DNA of 64,000 nt from Colwellia_A sp047621305 (GCA_047621305.1 JBLHNB010000007.1:1-64000), one strand, 5' to 3'. Positions 27,468 to 37,085 are shown, counted from the first letter of the stretch. Notes: generated by a model not told the origin, from the sequence alone. Numbers and translations are program-made.

Positions 27468-29303
27468 TTGAATCACTTGAAGCTCATGTTTATGTTCTTT
27501 ATATTCCTATATCCTGCGGTCTCTGTAGCAGTAAGCACTGAATTAAACACCGACAATCGCGATCAAAATATAAGTAAAGTAAACCAGTATGCTCTCTTTG
27601 ATACTGAATTATTACCTCACGATGAAATTATCGCATTAGCAAATACCATTATTAAAGATAGAGCTTATTATAGCCACGATACCCTAGCAAGAGTTTTTAT
27701 CTTATTGGCTGAAGTAGCTAAGAATAAAGGGGATATTGGCCGTTCTTTTCAATTTGCTAGTGATGGCCTTGCACTTACCGGTATTAGCCGAACAATTAAG
27801 CTTAATTTAATGCTTAAAATTGCCGCAGGACATTATGTTAAAGGTAAATACCATAGTGTCTTAAATGTTGCAGAACAAGCTATTCAATTATCTTCAAGCT
27901 CAACGCTTATTGAGTATCGTTTAATCGCGTTGAGCTATAAAGCTATGGCGCATGCATTACTTGCCCAGCATAATTTAGCCTATGACAGTTTACAGCGAGT
28001 TGCCTCATTAATAGAGCAATACAAACAATTTACCGACCATTTTGAGCTTTTAGAAATATTGGCGTCTGCTTATCATTACCAAGGAAGTTATCAAACGGCA
28101 GTTATCATGTATAACAAGCTGATTAAATTACGATTTGACTCTTCCCGTACTAAAAACATCGATCAAACCTATTATAGTTTAGCTAGCGCATATTTAGCAT
28201 TGACCCAGCTTGATGATGCATATAATGCATTTTGGGAAGCCAAACAATACGCGGTAAAAAAATCAGCTGTCATTCGAATTGCTTATGCAGAACTTGGTTT
28301 AGGACAAGTGCTGCTCTTACAAGACGAATACGAAGCGGCATATCAAGCCTTATTTAAGGCGGAAAATATATTCAAAGGTCAAAATTTAACAAAACCTTAT
28401 TTGAGTTCATTAATTGCTCTGGCAAAAACATCAAAAAAAATAAATAAAGTTAAGCAAAGCTATACGCTGCTAAAAAAAGCACAATACATAGCTGAAAATG
28501 TTGATTTAACCAATGCACAAATTGAGTTATATCAACTACTCACTACTATGTACTATCAACAAGGAAATATTGAGGAAGCGTTTAAAGCGCAATCGAGATA
28601 CTTAACATTATATGAACGCTTTAATGTTGCCAATAAATTATATAACCCAAGCTTAAAAGAGTATAAACAGGCGAATGATAATAGTCGCTATCTCGCAATG
28701 AAGCTACTAGACCAAAGTGATCTTCGTACTGCCTTTTCAGATAAAATTGCTTATCAACATCAAGTCATTTTCTGGCTTGTTATTGCCCTGTCGACATTAT
28801 TTATAATAATAGCTATCTTTTGGATCAAACAAAGAAGAATACAACAAAACAAAATGTATGATGAAAGTGAGCAATCAGACCTCTTTCTAGCAACGCCTTT
28901 TTTAACAAAAAAAATATATCAACAAAGCTATAAAAAAGCGCGTAAATATGAGTACCCCTTAGCGGTTGGTTATTTGTTAGTTGATAACTGGAAGGAGCTA
29001 AATTTTCATTTTAGTAAAAAAGTGGTGGGTGAAATTTGTCGAATAATGGCAGAGTTGTTAAATGAAATGATGGAGGAATTTGACCATGCAGGTTTAATTA
29101 ATGAGGGGGAATACCTAATATTATGTCCTTACCAATCAAATGAATATTTGAAAGCTAAGTTAGTAAAATTATCTGAAGCGCTCAACGTACGATTTATTGC
29201 TAATATTGGTTCTTTCTCTATCAAAATAAGTTATGCGTATGATACACCTAATATTCAAGATATTGATCCCTATATCTTCTTGTCTAGATTGAGTGAAAAA
29301 TAA
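27468..29303 (+). CDS. TPR-repeat membrane protein with degenerate GGDEF domain
   Basis: A 611-residue envelope protein. A TTG start at 27468 is chosen because AGGA lies 8 bases upstream; the alternative ATG at 27486 lacks a site. The N terminus is a signal sequence (LMFMFFIFLYPAVSVAVS), residues about 55-400 form tetratricopeptide repeats in the periplasm, and residues 431-453 are one membrane span. The cytoplasmic C terminus (about 475-611) aligns in outline with a GGDEF fold, but the signature position reads NEGEY (545-549), so it is unlikely to make c-di-GMP. This TPR-TM-GGDEF design is common in Colwellia and Shewanella. Confidence 0.75.
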   Translation: MNHLKLMFMFFIFLYPAVSVAVSTELNTDNRDQNISKVNQYALFDTELLPHDEIIALANTIIKDRAYYSHDTLARVFILLAEVAKNKGDIGRSFQFASDGLALTGISRTIKLNLMLKIAAGHYVKGKYHSVLNVAEQAIQLSSSSTLIEYRLIALSYKAMAHALLAQHNLAYDSLQRVASLIEQYKQFTDHFELLEILASAYHYQGSYQTAVIMYNKLIKLRFDSSRTKNIDQTYYSLASAYLALTQLDDAYNAFWEAKQYAVKKSAVIRIAYAELGLGQVLLLQDEYEAAYQALFKAENIFKGQNLTKPYLSSLIALAKTSKKINKVKQSYTLLKKAQYIAENVDLTNAQIELYQLLTTMYYQQGNIEEAFKAQSRYLTLYERFNVANKLYNPSLKEYKQANDNSRYLAMKLLDQSDLRTAFSDKIAYQHQVIFWLVIALSTLFIIIAIFWIKQRRIQQNKMYDESEQSDLFLATPFLTKKIYQQSYKKARKYEYPLAVGYLLVDNWKELNFHFSKKVVGEICRIMAELLNEMMEEFDHAGLINEGEYLILCPYQSNEYLKAKLVKLSEALNVRFIANIGSFSIKISYAYDTPNIQDIDPYIFLSRLSEK

Positions 29304-29496
29304 CAATCTAATGGCTTATTTATTGAGAGCCTTATAACCTGTGATCATAAAAAAGTTGTTAAATTTTTCATATATAAAAAATAAGAATAAGTTTGCCCGA
29401 AGTAAGTATTATAGTGTTATTGCTCAATAACTATAGACTTATTATGAATACTGGCTTAGCTTAAGCACCACGATACTGTGTTGCTTAGCTATAATA

Positions 29497-29748
29497 TTAA
29501 CGAATGATGATTGCTGGTGAAGTGTCTATTTCGCCCTCATCTGTTATCGTTGCCGTATTATTGTCACACATCAAAATAGCCAAACTACCTTCGGTATGGC
29601 TACGAATAAAAGCAAGGTCATAGCCAAATTGCGTTAAACTACTCGCGGCAAATTTTTGCGCTAACGACAATTTGTCCCACAAAGTAGACTGTTCTGGTGT
29701 GAAGTGCCTTCTTTCTAACAACGCTTCTCTTTTCGTCGGTACCTGCAT
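29497..29748 (-). CDS. Conserved small protein of Alteromonadales
   Basis: An 83-residue soluble protein, starting MQVPTKREALLERRHFTPEQ (ATG at 29748; the frame extends to 29763). I recall similar short proteins in Shewanella with KREALLxRRHFTPEQ and a closing EGEIDTSPxIxIR. Function unknown. It is a single gene. Confidence 0.65.
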   Translation of the reverse strand: MQVPTKREALLERRHFTPEQSTLWDKLSLAQKFAASSLTQFGYDLAFIRSHTEGSLAILMCDNNTATITDEGEIDTSPAIIIR

Positions 29749-29988
29749 TACTTGCCTCGTCAATAAAAACCAAAATAACGTAAACCCAAAATAATGTAAA
29801 AGTATTATATTGGTGATTATTTTATCGTAAATATATTATAATAATAAATTTTATAAAAATGCAACTGTAATACAACTCAGGCTGCATTATCACTGGCACT
29901 CAGTGCCTAATGTCGTTAGGTATCCAAATTTTTTTTTGTGCATTATAATGTCATAGATCCAAAATAAATTTTAATTTCGAGTGAACCT

Positions 29989-30846
29989 ATGAGCCAAGTT
30001 TTAGATGATTTATTAGCTTTATTACAATTAGAAGAAATCGAGCAAGGTCTTTATCGAGGGCAAAGCCAAGACTTAGGTTTTAAAGCTCTCTTTGGTGGTC
30101 AAGTTATGGGGCAAGCTGTTTCTGCAGCACAACTAACGGTTGATAGTTCCCGTAACATGCACTCATTGCATTCCTATTTTCTTCGCGCTGGCGATGCAAC
30201 TAAACCTGTAGTTTATGAAGTTGAGAATATTCGTGATGGTCGAAGCTTTAATACTCGACGAGTAAAAGCTATTCAAAACGGCAAAGCTATTTTTTACATG
30301 ACGGCTTCTTTTCAGCAAGAAGAAATCGGTTTTGAACATCAAGACACAATGCCAGACGTTATTGGTCCTCAGGGACTCTCGTCTCATGCTGACTTTATTT
30401 TTAAGCACCAGCAATATCTACCAGAAACCATTCGTGATAAATTTTTGGCCGAAAAACCTATTGAATTACGACCTGTTCAGCAATATAACTGGATCTCCCC
30501 AGAAAAAGCTCCGCCTATTTGTCATACTTGGATAAAAGCTAACGGCAGTTTACCTGATGATATGCGCATTCATCGATGTATGCTTGCTTATACGTCAGAC
30601 TTTCATTTTTTGCCGACCGCCCTTTTTCCTCATGCAGCAAGTTACTGGCGGCCAAACTTTCAAATAGCTACTGTTGACCATGCAATGTGGTTTCACCGCC
30701 CTTTTCGCATTGATGATTGGTTGCTATATTCAATGGACAGTCCTTCCGCAAGTGGTGGACGAGGCTTGGTTAAAGGCCAAATCTTCAATCAAAAAGGTGA
30801 ATTAGTCGCTTCAACCATGCAGGAAGGTGTTATTCGACAGCGCTAA
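29989..30846 (+). CDS. tesB: Acyl-CoA thioesterase II
   Basis: A 285-residue double hot-dog thioesterase that hydrolyses medium- and long-chain acyl-CoA in the cytoplasm. It has the family's usual length and its landmarks: LFGGQVMGQAVSAAQLTV early, HSLHSYFLRAGD, DGRSFNTRRVKAIQ, and the C-terminal DHAMWFHRPFRIDDWLLYSM with SASGGRGLVKGQIFNQKGEL. A hairpin with a T tract (CCTAATGTCGTTAGG, then nine Ts) lies about 50 bases upstream and could act as an attenuator or terminate upstream transcription. Confidence 0.95.
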   Translation: MSQVLDDLLALLQLEEIEQGLYRGQSQDLGFKALFGGQVMGQAVSAAQLTVDSSRNMHSLHSYFLRAGDATKPVVYEVENIRDGRSFNTRRVKAIQNGKAIFYMTASFQQEEIGFEHQDTMPDVIGPQGLSSHADFIFKHQQYLPETIRDKFLAEKPIELRPVQQYNWISPEKAPPICHTWIKANGSLPDDMRIHRCMLAYTSDFHFLPTALFPHAASYWRPNFQIATVDHAMWFHRPFRIDDWLLYSMDSPSASGGRGLVKGQIFNQKGELVASTMQEGVIRQR

Positions 30847-30883
30847 ATTATATCTTAAAGTACCTTGAGAATAATTAAGCTTA

Positions 30884-32116
30884 TTACTGTTTACGCCAAT
30901 CATATCCGGTAGGATGCTGAAAAACTTTTAAGTCGAATATGGGCACCATAGCAAAAAGGTGATCAAATATGTCCGCTTGTATCTTTTCATAATTAACCCA
31001 TTTCTGATCATTACTGAAGAAATACAATTCTAGTGGCAAACCTGTTGGTGTTGCGGCAAGTTGGCGTACCATACAAGTCATTTGATGATGTACTTTGTCA
31101 TGTTGTTGGAGGTAGGCTTCTATATAGGCACGAAATGTTCCTATATTAGTTAACTGTCGATTATTTGGGGAATGTATTTCATCAGTGTCATTGTTTGTTA
31201 ATGATATTTCTTGCTGTTTTTTTTTAAGGTAATCACTAATAAGCTTAATGTTTGTTAGCTGAGCTATTTGATCACTGTTGTGAAAAGCGATACTACTAAT
31301 ATCTATTGATATTGTCCGTTTTATACGACGTCCACCGGAATTGAACATATCACGCCAATTTTTAAATGAGCCACTCATTAGTGCATAGGTCGGTACGGTA
31401 GTGACGGTGTTATCAAAGTTTTTTACTTTGACTGTATTTAAACCTATTTCTATAACATCGCCATCGGCACCATAATTGGGGATTTCAATCCAATCACCGG
31501 GGGCGACCATTCTATTGGCCGAAATTTGAATGCTGGCCACTAAACCTTTAATAGTATCTTGAAAAACTAACAACAAAACGGCTGTTAATGCACCCAAACC
31601 ACTCAATAAATAAACGGGAGAGCGATCTAAAATAATTGATATGGAGAGAATGGTAGCAATTAAATAAATAACCAATTTGGTGACTTGAATACTGGCATTT
31701 AATGGTAAATAACGATCTTGCGCGGTTTTTTGATATAAACTATTGATGACATTGAGTATTGCTCCTGCGCAACGTGCTACTTGAAAACTAATGGCAACTT
31801 TGGCGATAGATATTAAAAAATGCCCGTAGATACTGTCTGCTGTGATGAAAAGTGGCGTTAAAAAAAGTAATAAGATAAAAGGGACTAATAAAGCAAAATT
31901 TGAAAATACCTGTTGCTCAAAAATGAGGTCATCCCATGTATTTCGTGATTTTAAAACGATTTTTTTAATCACAACCAATACTTGGTGTTTGGCTAGATAG
32001 TAACTGATACTAGATAAACACATAATGATAACGGTACCCACTAAAATACTGCCAAGTGAAATATAGTTATCTTTAAGCCCCTGCTGAGTCAGCCATGTAG
32101 TGATTAATTCAATCAT
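30884..32116 (-). CDS. ybdG: MscS-family mechanosensitive channel, YbdG-like
   Basis: A 410-residue inner membrane channel of the miniconductance YbdG type. Five membrane segments occupy about residues 20-175, followed by the pore-lining helix and MscS beta domain: LVFQDTIKGLVASIQISANR, then GDWIEIPNYGADGDVIEIGL and TTVPTYALMSGSFKNWRDMF. The segment SGGRRIKRTISIDISSI and the tail EKIQADIFDHLFAMVP are shared with E. coli YbdG. It probably releases solutes on hypo-osmotic shock. It follows the acyltransferase gene by 6 bases on the same strand, so they form an operon. Confidence 0.88.
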   Translation of the reverse strand: MIELITTWLTQQGLKDNYISLGSILVGTVIIMCLSSISYYLAKHQVLVVIKKIVLKSRNTWDDLIFEQQVFSNFALLVPFILLLFLTPLFITADSIYGHFLISIAKVAISFQVARCAGAILNVINSLYQKTAQDRYLPLNASIQVTKLVIYLIATILSISIILDRSPVYLLSGLGALTAVLLLVFQDTIKGLVASIQISANRMVAPGDWIEIPNYGADGDVIEIGLNTVKVKNFDNTVTTVPTYALMSGSFKNWRDMFNSGGRRIKRTISIDISSIAFHNSDQIAQLTNIKLISDYLKKKQQEISLTNNDTDEIHSPNNRQLTNIGTFRAYIEAYLQQHDKVHHQMTCMVRQLAATPTGLPLELYFFSNDQKWVNYEKIQADIFDHLFAMVPIFDLKVFQHPTGYDWRKQ

Positions 32117-32122
32117 TTTACT

Positions 32123-33013
32123 CTATTCCTTATTTAATTTAGCTAGCGTGACATCTTTGTCTTGCCATATCTGATTTACGCGCTTTTGAAAGTTGATTTT
32201 AAACGACCTATCATTAAAATAATCGCCTTTAAGTGATTGATCAATTTCTAATACTTCAATATGTACTCGTACTTGATTCACTTTGCCACAAATAAAATCA
32301 GAAAAATCGGGACTTTGATTTGGATAGTAAATCGTTATATTGACGATTTTATTTAAATATTCACCCATTGCATCTAATACAAAGCCGATACCGCCAGCTT
32401 TGGGTTTGAGTAAATATTGAAAAGGCGATTTTTGCTTATCATGTTTTGCTTGAGAAAAGCGTGTACCTTCGATAAAGCTCATCACACTGACAGGTTTATG
32501 CTTAAATTTTTCACAGGCTTTACGGGTAGTTTTTAGATCGTCGCCTTTTAAGTGGGGTTTTTTCTTTAAAAGGGCTTGGCTATGCCGTTTCATAAAAGGA
32601 AAGTCTAAAGCCCACCATGCCATGCCTAATATGGGCACATAAAGCAGTTCTTTTTTAAGAAAGAACTTTAAAAAAGGAATTTTGCCATGTAAAACGCGTT
32701 GTAATATAACGATATCAACCCAGCTTTGATGATTTGCTAAAACTAAATACCATTCTCGCGTACTGAGTTTTTCCAGTCCGGTCACATTAATATCAAGATT
32801 AAAAAAAAGCTTCTGATTTAAGGTATTGCAAGCAACCCAATTACTTGCCATTTGATCCAATAAATAGCTGAATATTTTTTGAAAAATTCGTAAGGGAATA
32901 ATCGCTTTTAAAAATGAAAATATAATAATTGGGATCAACCAAAATACAGTGTTAATGATATAAATAACAAATGATAAGAAACCAATCACGGCATGCGGTA
33001 AAAAACGTAACAT
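32123..33013 (-). CDS. yihG: YihG-like lysophospholipid acyltransferase
   Basis: A 296-residue PlsC-type acyltransferase. Residues about 1-45 are a hydrophobic membrane anchor. The acyltransferase motif I is NHQSWVDIVIL (HxxxxD), followed by KIPFLKFFLKKELLYVPILG, WALDFPFMKRHS and motif III SFIEGTRFSQAKHD. YihG of E. coli has the same layout and tunes phospholipid acyl composition, a trait relevant to growth in the cold. It is the first gene of a two-gene operon with the YbdG-like channel. Confidence 0.87.
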   Translation of the reverse strand: MLRFLPHAVIGFLSFVIYIINTVFWLIPIIIFSFLKAIIPLRIFQKIFSYLLDQMASNWVACNTLNQKLFFNLDINVTGLEKLSTREWYLVLANHQSWVDIVILQRVLHGKIPFLKFFLKKELLYVPILGMAWWALDFPFMKRHSQALLKKKPHLKGDDLKTTRKACEKFKHKPVSVMSFIEGTRFSQAKHDKQKSPFQYLLKPKAGGIGFVLDAMGEYLNKIVNITIYYPNQSPDFSDFICGKVNQVRVHIEVLEIDQSLKGDYFNDRSFKINFQKRVNQIWQDKDVTLAKLNKE

Positions 33014-33247
33014 TAATGCGGCTCAAACAAGTAACAAAAATCTAATGGCCCTAATGTTAATCGTATTTAGCGTCTGTTTCAGCATAAATAACAAAAAAAA
33101 CAACAAATAGTTCGTTTTAATTGTTCCGAGTCATATTTCAAGCAGAGACTAAAAAGCCTTCATAAATAATATATGCTAAATTAATCGGACTTTTATATAT
33201 TTAACTTGAACTCAAGTTATTTGATATGCAATACAAGAGAAGTATTT

Positions 33248-33769
33248 ATGATTGAAGATATAATTAAAGCCATTTTTTATGCGGGGATTCCTCTTGGTGG
33301 TTTCAGCTTTTTAATGGTTTATTACGCTTATAAAAAAGGATATCTATCTCCTGAAATCACCATCAGAAATGCTTTTAAAGATAAACATAACGATGATAGA
33401 AAACTATCAAAAAAACATAAAAAAAGCTTAGTTTTTTTTCATTCTAAGTGGATAGGGTTTGGTGGTGGTTTCTATGGCTTAGTCGCATTAGTTACCTTCA
33501 TTTATATCGAGATTAAACAAATGGTCGAATTCTTAATAGGGGTTACTGGTGTTCACTCTTTTTTAGATCTACTAACCCTTAATGCGCTTATTGGAATGTT
33601 TATTGATTCTATTATGAATATGATTAAAGCGGCTATTTGGTTTACCTATTGGCCAAATGTATTTGATATGTCGAATTTTTTCATTTGGATATTAATTGCT
33701 TATTTAGGCTATCGTTTGGGAGCGAATATTGCGCAAAAACAGATACTAAAACAAAGTATTGATCATTAA
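33248..33769 (+). CDS. Membrane protein of unknown function
   Basis: A 173-residue product from the ATG at 33248 (AGAGAAG just upstream; the frame extends to 33206). It has three or four hydrophobic segments: one at the N terminus (IKAIFYAGIPLGGFSFLMVYY), one at WIGFGGGFYGLVALVTFIYI, and one or two after residue 115. A basic loop, KDKHNDDRKLSKKHKKS, lies between the first two. I do not recognise a family. Confidence 0.7.
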   Translation: MIEDIIKAIFYAGIPLGGFSFLMVYYAYKKGYLSPEITIRNAFKDKHNDDRKLSKKHKKSLVFFHSKWIGFGGGFYGLVALVTFIYIEIKQMVEFLIGVTGVHSFLDLLTLNALIGMFIDSIMNMIKAAIWFTYWPNVFDMSNFFIWILIAYLGYRLGANIAQKQILKQSIDH

Positions 33770-33881
33770 TATTTATACCACGTTGGGTTGGAAAACAACG
33801 TAATATTATTGCTATCAGGTATAAAATGTAAGCGTGAGAATTTAGTGAATTATCTAAAGTAATCACGCGATGTATTTATGA

Positions 33882-34133
33882 TTATGCTGTTGCTTTTTCT
33901 GCTTTGAGCATAATAAATAAATTGTCTTTTAAGTTTAATCGTTTCAATTTTAATTGTTCTAGGTAAGTATCAGACGTATTTTCGACACCCTGTTCAATAC
34001 GCACAACCTCATGATTAACATTATGATATTCTTTAAATAATCGAGAAAAATGAGCGTTGTTTATTTTTAAATGATGTATTTCGTCATTAAATTCTGGAAA
34101 CTCACTGTGTAGGTCATGTTTTGCTAATGTCAT
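33882..34133 (-). CDS. YdcH-like (DUF465) small protein
   Basis: An 83-residue soluble helical protein resembling YdcH: HDLHSEFPEFNDEIHHLKIN then NAHFSRLFKEYHNVNHEVVR, followed by LKLKRLNLKDNLFIMLK. Function unknown. It lies 18 bases downstream of the DksA/TraR-like gene on the same strand, so the two are probably co-transcribed. Confidence 0.78.
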   Translation of the reverse strand: MTLAKHDLHSEFPEFNDEIHHLKINNAHFSRLFKEYHNVNHEVVRIEQGVENTSDTYLEQLKLKRLNLKDNLFIMLKAEKATA

Positions 34134-34151
34134 ATTAATTGCCTCTTTATT

Positions 34152-34466
34152 TTATTGTGCGCAGCGTATGCAAGTACTGATGTAAGGTAATATAGATAAT
34201 CTTTGTGGATCGATTTGCTCTTCACAGTTAACACATAAACCGTATTTATTATCATCGATTCTTTGTAATGCTTCAGTAATTAAGGTTAATTCAGTAACGG
34301 CTTCATGATGGATTTCATCAAGTACCTCGTCATTTTCACATTCAGTGGTTTGCTCTGCAAAATCAGATGAGCGTCCTTTTTTAACGTCAATTTCAATAGC
34401 GTTTATACGGCGTTCAAGTTGGCTTTTTTTATTTAATAAAACAGCTGAAATATTTTGAATAGTCAT
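34152..34466 (-). CDS. DksA/TraR-type C4 zinc finger protein
   Basis: A 104-residue member of the DksA/TraR family, which binds in the secondary channel of RNA polymerase. The N-terminal coiled-coil part (LLNKKSQLERRINAIEID) is followed by RIDDNKYGLCVNCEEQIDPQ and ISTCIRCAQ, a C-x2-C-x17-C-x2-C zinc finger. It is shorter than DksA and lacks the N-terminal extension. An ECxxDE stretch replaces the usual DxxD tip region, so ppGpp synergy cannot be assumed. It is expressed with a YdcH-like protein. Confidence 0.85.
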   Translation of the reverse strand: MTIQNISAVLLNKKSQLERRINAIEIDVKKGRSSDFAEQTTECENDEVLDEIHHEAVTELTLITEALQRIDDNKYGLCVNCEEQIDPQRLSILPYISTCIRCAQ

Positions 34467-35138
34467 ACTTGTCTCCTTGAATATATACCTAGTGTATGCT
34501 TTTTATGGGGCGCTGTTTTGATCTAGCTCAAGCAAGTGTTTATACCGATATTTTTATTAGCAGTGCTCAACTCATAAGAGAAAAGCTTGCTGCGCACAAC
34601 GGCTGTGTGACTATAAAAGAGTGAGTATTCTCGAGATAAACAAAAGATGTTCTCAGCTAAAGGCATTCTTTTTATTTTTTGATCTTTATTTAATGGGCTT
34701 GGTTAAAAAATATATTATTGTACTGAAGCAAACATTTTCAGGGTGCACTAGAATAATCGTAGCTTGTTTATGTAGCCTACAAAGCAAATGATATTGGTTT
34801 GAACTTTCACTCAAACCAATAGGCGGTGTTTGATTAATAGCCCGCTATTGAACAATTAAGCAGTCAAAATTGTTTGTTTTTTCCTAGTTAAATAGTCACA
34901 AATAACAATCAATAATTTAACGGTGAATTAACGGTAAGTTAACGATGAAATATAGTAAAATACAGTAAAAGAATTGGAATTAACTGCAAAAAATAGCTCT
35001 TTTAGACTTAGGTCTAATTTCTAAATAGGCATTATCGTTTTAAGTTATAACGATAAAACAAAAATAAAATTATAAAAGTAGCCGAAAGATCGCATTTTCA
35101 GTATTTCTGAGGCTTACAACACATACGGGGATAGTAAA
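34467..35138. other. Long intergenic region upstream of the porin gene
   Basis: About 670 bases between divergent genes. It contains a 10-bp perfect hairpin, ATTGGTTTGA/TCAAACCAAT (34793-34820), then an AATAGC-CC-GCTATT hairpin at about 34835-34849. The last has the size of the hairpin in the repeat-family core but lacks the flanking conserved bases. Near the gene are a hairpin ATCGTTTTA/TTATAACGAT and a GGGGATA just before the ATG. Long leaders are common for porins; no known riboswitch is recognised. Confidence 0.45.
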
Positions 35139-36185
35139 ATGTTCAACAAGAAAAAACTCCTATTAGCAACGGGATTATTAGCACTGGCCGGATCAGCAAG
35201 CGCGGCGTACGAAATAAAATTAGACAATAACGATAGTATAACTTTCGGTGGCTACATAAAAGCCGATGCACGTTATATTGATGGTAAAATTGCAGCTACA
35301 GACTACTGGTATGGCGGAGGTACTGCTTTAGAGAGTAGTATTTCAAATTTTGGTATTGCTGTGAATGAATCACGTATTAATACCAAATACCAACATGGTG
35401 ATTTAACCGGTTTTATTGAAATGGATTTTTATGGTGATGCCGTTAGAGGTGGTGGTAATGAAATTATTTCTAATTCGTCAAATCCAAGGATCCGTCATGC
35501 ATTTATCAAATATAAAAATTTATTAATTGGTGAAACATGGTCAACATTCGTCAATACTAGTGCGTTAGCTGAGGCTGCAGATTTTGGTGGTCCATTGGTC
35601 GCAGCTGCTTTTATTCGTCAAGGACAAGTTCGTTATACTATGGGGAATTTTCAAGTATCTATTGAAAATCCAGAGTCATATGGTGGTATCAGTGGTAACG
35701 ATTCAATGCCTGATATTATTGGCCGTTACAACTTTAAAGGTGACTGGGGTAACGTAGCTGTTGCGGCTGTAGCTAAACAATTACAAACCGTAGGGGGTAA
35801 TGAAGAATCCGCGTTAGGTTATGGCATATCAGGCCGTATAAACACTTTTGGTAAAGATGACTTTCGCTTTCAATTGCACGGTGGTGAAGTTGGCCGTTAT
35901 GTAGGTGTTACGGCTTCAAAAGATTTAATTGGTGAAGAAGTTGAAGAAACAACGTCTATCAGTGTTGCTTATCGTCACTTCTGGTCTGAAGGTTTACGAA
36001 GCACAGTATTTTACGGTAATACGACAACAGACGTCGCTGATTATGACCGTACTCACTGGGGAGTAAATTTATTCAAAAATGTTACTAAGCAGTTATCGTT
36101 TGGTGTCGAAGTGGGTAATTTTGAAATGGAAGACAAAAAGGTTAGCTCTGACTATCTACAATTTTCAGCAAAATATGTTTTATAG
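35139..36185 (+). CDS. DcaP-like outer membrane porin
   Basis: A 348-residue outer membrane protein with signal peptide MFNKKKLLLATGLLALAGSASA. The mature N terminus ITFGGYIKADARYIDGKIAA and the segments RHAFIKYKNLLIGETWSTF and VAYRHFWSEGLRSTVFYGNT are like the DcaP trimeric porin family, which takes up small anionic carboxylates. The last residue of the barrel strand is preceded by an aromatic (FSAKYVL). It is followed by a strong terminator, so it is monocistronic. Confidence 0.8.
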   Translation: MFNKKKLLLATGLLALAGSASAAYEIKLDNNDSITFGGYIKADARYIDGKIAATDYWYGGGTALESSISNFGIAVNESRINTKYQHGDLTGFIEMDFYGDAVRGGGNEIISNSSNPRIRHAFIKYKNLLIGETWSTFVNTSALAEAADFGGPLVAAAFIRQGQVRYTMGNFQVSIENPESYGGISGNDSMPDIIGRYNFKGDWGNVAVAAVAKQLQTVGGNEESALGYGISGRINTFGKDDFRFQLHGGEVGRYVGVTASKDLIGEEVEETTSISVAYRHFWSEGLRSTVFYGNTTTDVADYDRTHWGVNLFKNVTKQLSFGVEVGNFEMEDKKVSSDYLQFSAKYVL

Positions 36186-36240
36186 GCAAAATAAAATTAC
36201 ACGTTCTTGTGTTAGTTAACCTCCTATTTTTAGGCTATTT

Positions 36241-36267
36241 GGGGAAGCATATGCTTCCCCTTTTTTA
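36241..36267 (+). terminator. Rho-independent terminator of the porin gene
   Basis: GGGGAAGCAT and ATGCTTCCCC form a perfect 20-base palindrome followed by six Ts, 55 bases after the stop. Confidence 0.92.
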
Positions 36268-36500
36268 TATGCAGAATGAGCCGCACATTATGGGAGTTCA
36301 CTCGTACCGATGACCGGAACTATGATCAGATTTTTGGTTCTAGACACACCTTAAAAATACTTGAGTACCAATCGTGGTCATATAAATTATTACTTTTAAC
36401 GGAAAAAGAGGGAGGAATTTTTAAGATATAACAAATCATTACTATAAATCCCTATGTCCTTATATTTTTGGTCTACACTTGAAAATAAAAAAGGAATAAA

Positions 36501-36866
36501 ATGATTTTTATTTGTCATGATGACCACAGCAATACACTTATCACTAAAATACATAGTGTTTTTACGCAAGATGATTTTGAACATACCTTTCTTCCAAAAT
36601 TAAATCAGCTTATTGAACAACATCAACACATCAATCTATTATTTGAATTTGATCCAGATTTTACCGGATGGGAACTTACTGCTTTGTGGCGAGAAATTAA
36701 ATTTAGTATTGAATATTTCAACTCGATCAACAAAATAGCATTAGTAGGTAATAGCAATTTGTTGAAATGGAGTTTTAAGCTGTTACATCCATTTTCTCAA
36801 GTTTTTATTGATCGCTTTACTCATGGTCAAATAGAAAAAGCGCAAGCTTGGTTAGCGATTAACTAA
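36501..36866 (+). CDS. SpoIIAA/STAS-like protein
   Basis: A 121-residue soluble protein of the SpoIIAA-like (DUF3478) family. The diagnostic block is FDPDFTGWELTALWREIKFS followed by INKIALVGNSNLLKW, with KAQAWL near the end. This STAS-like fold often binds a lipid or nucleotide, but the role is not established. AAAAAGGAATAAA precedes the ATG. Its TAA stop codon is the target duplication of a family B element that begins at the very next base. Confidence 0.8.
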   Translation: MIFICHDDHSNTLITKIHSVFTQDDFEHTFLPKLNQLIEQHQHINLLFEFDPDFTGWELTALWREIKFSIEYFNSINKIALVGNSNLLKWSFKLLHPFSQVFIDRFTHGQIEKAQAWLAIN

Positions 36867-37024
36867 TACCAATTGAATTAACGTAGTGATCTATTATAAG
36901 CGAGAGTAAATGTTCAAGAGCAAGGCGCTTGAGTGAGTAATAGCGTGCTATTGGGATTGAAAGCAACGCAGATATTGGATATGTAGACCGTCTTAAAATG
37001 ATCGATTCATTATTCCAATTGGTA
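36867..37024 (+). mobile_element. MITE-like element, family B, copy B3
   Basis: A 158-base element, TACCAATTGAATTAACG ... ATTCCAATTGGTA, flanked on both sides by TAA (36864-36866 and 37025-37027). It contains AAGGCGCTTGAGTGAGTAAT, the hairpin AATAGCGTGCTATT and GGGATTGAAAGCAACGCAG. It is nearly identical to copies B5 and B6, suggesting recent spread. Insertion occurred in the stop codon of the STAS-like gene and duplicated it. Confidence 0.85.
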
Positions 37025-37042
37025 TAATACCAAAGGTAGATG

Positions 37043-37078
37043 TTTAGTTGCCGGCTGTTTAAACAGCCGGCAACTAAA
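37043..37078 (-). terminator. Strong hairpin downstream of tex
   Basis: TTTAGTTGCCGGCTGTTT and AAACAGCCGGCAACTAAA form a perfect 36-base inverted repeat starting 8 bases past the tex stop. A T tract is missing on the minus strand, so it may stabilise the mRNA or act as a Rho-assisted terminator. Confidence 0.6.
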
Positions 37079-37085
37079 TATTTGT

